NCBI GenBank assembly: GCA_030693065.1
Contig: JAUYBL010000012.1
Location: forward strand, 1-35,195
Direction of reading: 5' to 3'
Origin: Methylococcaceae bacterium
GTDB lineage: Bacteria; Pseudomonadota; Gammaproteobacteria; Methylococcales; Methylomonadaceae
DNA length: 35,195 nucleotides
Shown here in pieces: positions 34,424 to 35,195 of this stretch; within the stretch, counting starts at the first letter, position 1, and every line of letters starts with the position of its first letter. The translations under genes were made by a program, and so were the position numbers. Below the pieces are notes generated by a model. That model worked only from the letters and a program-made list of their open reading frames with translations. It did not search any database and had not been told where the DNA came from.

Positions 34424-34461
34424 AACCATGGAGTTGATTTTACTAACTCGACTCCATGGTT
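34424..34461. repeat. 14-bp inverted repeat downstream of the ATPase gene
   Basis: AACCATGGAGTTGA (34424-34437) pairs with TCGACTCCATGGTT (34448-34461), 13 of 14 positions, with a 10-base loop. It follows the ATPase stop by 39 bp without a strong T-run. It may end transcription or bind a protein. Confidence 0.7.
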
Positions 34462-34604
34462 CAACTGATCCAACAAAAGTAGAACACTGCCATTTCAATA
34501 ACTTATAAAGAACAGGCTACACTGATCTCTGATTGATAAATCAGCCAGAACAACAATTGCCTTCTCATTGTTTCTTTATAAGCAATCCTAAACCGCAGGA
34601 TTAG

Positions 34605-35018
34605 CTCTTATTTACTGGGCTTGCTAGTCTGGGTGTTACAACCCCTGCCCTTGCCCTCTTCGGCGTTGGTGATATTGTCTTTGATCCCATCAACAATATA
34701 AGCACCTTGGTGACCTCACTGGATGAATCGGCACAAACCGCCAAGCAAATTGACCAGTACAAGACTCAACTCTTACAGTACGAAAACATGCTCAAGAACA
34801 CCGTCGCATCCGCGGCTTATGTGTGGGATCAGACCACCACCACGATGAATAAACTGCGTAGCTTTATCGATACCCTGAACTATTACAAAACGACGCTCGG
34901 TGGTGTGGACTCTTACTTGAGCAAGTTCAAAGACACTGCCGCCTATCGCGACTCGCCTTGTTACTCCATCAGTGGTTGTACGGATGCTCAATGGGCCAAG
35001 CGAGTCGCTAAGCTTTGA
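34605..35018 (+). pseudogene. trbJ: Decayed trbJ (P-type conjugative transfer protein)
   Basis: The frame after a TAG at 34602 encodes a signal-like stretch LASLGVTTPALA, then FGVGDIVFDPINNISTL and a helical region ending in NYYKTTLGGVDSYLSKF, SPCYSISGCTDAQ and KL with a TGA at 35016. TrbJ is a periplasmic protein of type IV secretion, usually about 230-260 residues. Here the start is missing (no ATG; the preceding codon is a stop) and the C-terminal half is gone, so about 137 codons remain. The two Cys in SPCYSISGC are kept. The last 177 bases of the window show no gene. Confidence 0.7.
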
Positions 35019-35195
35019 AGGGTAATTTCCTTGCTCCTGCGTGAAATCATCAAAACTTAGCGACGGTTAGATTGCTACGCAAGCCCCGGCTGTCCTGCTC
35101 CAATATCGTTTATCCACGACAAGGTGGCTAAACATCGCAGCAATGACGTTACGCTATCGGCATCGACCGATTGCATTTTTCCATCGCAAACAGCG

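Larger units (their letters stand above)
29567..35195. mobile_element. End region of a second integrative/conjugative element (remnant)
   Basis: A run of mobile-element genes: gene fragment, XRE repressor, excisionase, DUF3596 integrase, unknown, HD protein, AAA+ ATPase and decayed trbJ. No att pair is visible, and the element is open at the right edge. The trbJ decay shows that conjugation genes were once present. Boundaries are guesses. Confidence 0.5.

Overview
The window reads as a chromosome segment of a gammaproteobacterium. The best anchor is the block holA-lptE-leuS with a divergent ybeL-type zinc-ribbon gene, which is the Escherichia coli arrangement; dxs, htpG, lnt, truC and rep agree with this. 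Several small proteins resemble ones I associate with Methylococcales (gammaproteobacterial methanotrophs), but that placement is an inference, not something a marker gene here proves.

Region 1 (1-12.8 kb) is core genome: the end of dxs, htpG with a readable heat-shock (sigma-32 type) promoter, a response-regulator/TPR protein followed by a sensor-less histidine kinase, then holA, lptE and leuS on the minus strand, and on the plus strand a ybeL-like gene, an orphan ParA ATPase, lnt and truC. A small Gly/His-rich lipoprotein gene after truC is frameshifted.

Region 2 (12.9-21.2 kb) is a tRNA operon, Arg(ACG)-Asn(GTT)-Arg(TCG) on the minus strand, split by an integrated element of about 7.9 kb. 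The element sits in tRNA-Asn and is bounded by a 45-bp duplication of the tRNA 3' half (13063-13107 and 21003-21047). It carries a serine resolvase behind three nested inverted repeats that look like a res site. It also carries a minus-strand gene set, mostly joined by start/stop overlaps: tyrosine integrase, unknown protein, excisionase-like HTH protein, unknown protein, Toprim primase and DUF927 ATPase. A 290-bp AT-rich stretch next to the DUF927 gene holds ten perfect copies of TTGGGGA and is a strong candidate replication origin. Together this looks like a small replicating satellite or plasmid-like integrative element. Its integrase reading frame is broken by a small indel.

Region 3 (21.2-29.6 kb) is core and accessory DNA: an unusual long triose-phosphate isomerase with an internal insertion of about 70 residues, a small coiled-coil protein, rep helicase, a tRNA-Arg(CCG) preceded by a partial copy of its own 5' half, a small membrane protein, and a lipoprotein gene cleanly split by a 1650-bp IS4-family element with 17-bp terminal repeats and a 6-bp target duplication. 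A hairpin with two perfect DnaA boxes, a BFD-type ferredoxin domain protein and a membrane-anchored retropepsin-like protease follow.

Region 4 (29.9-35.2 kb) is the end of another mobile element: an XRE repressor and an excisionase-like gene diverging from a palindrome-rich operator region, a DUF3596-type tyrosine integrase, an unknown protein and an HD-domain (TraI_2-like) protein joined by ATGA overlaps, an AAA+ ATPase bracketed by hairpins, and a decayed trbJ conjugation gene. The element continues beyond the right edge or is truncated.
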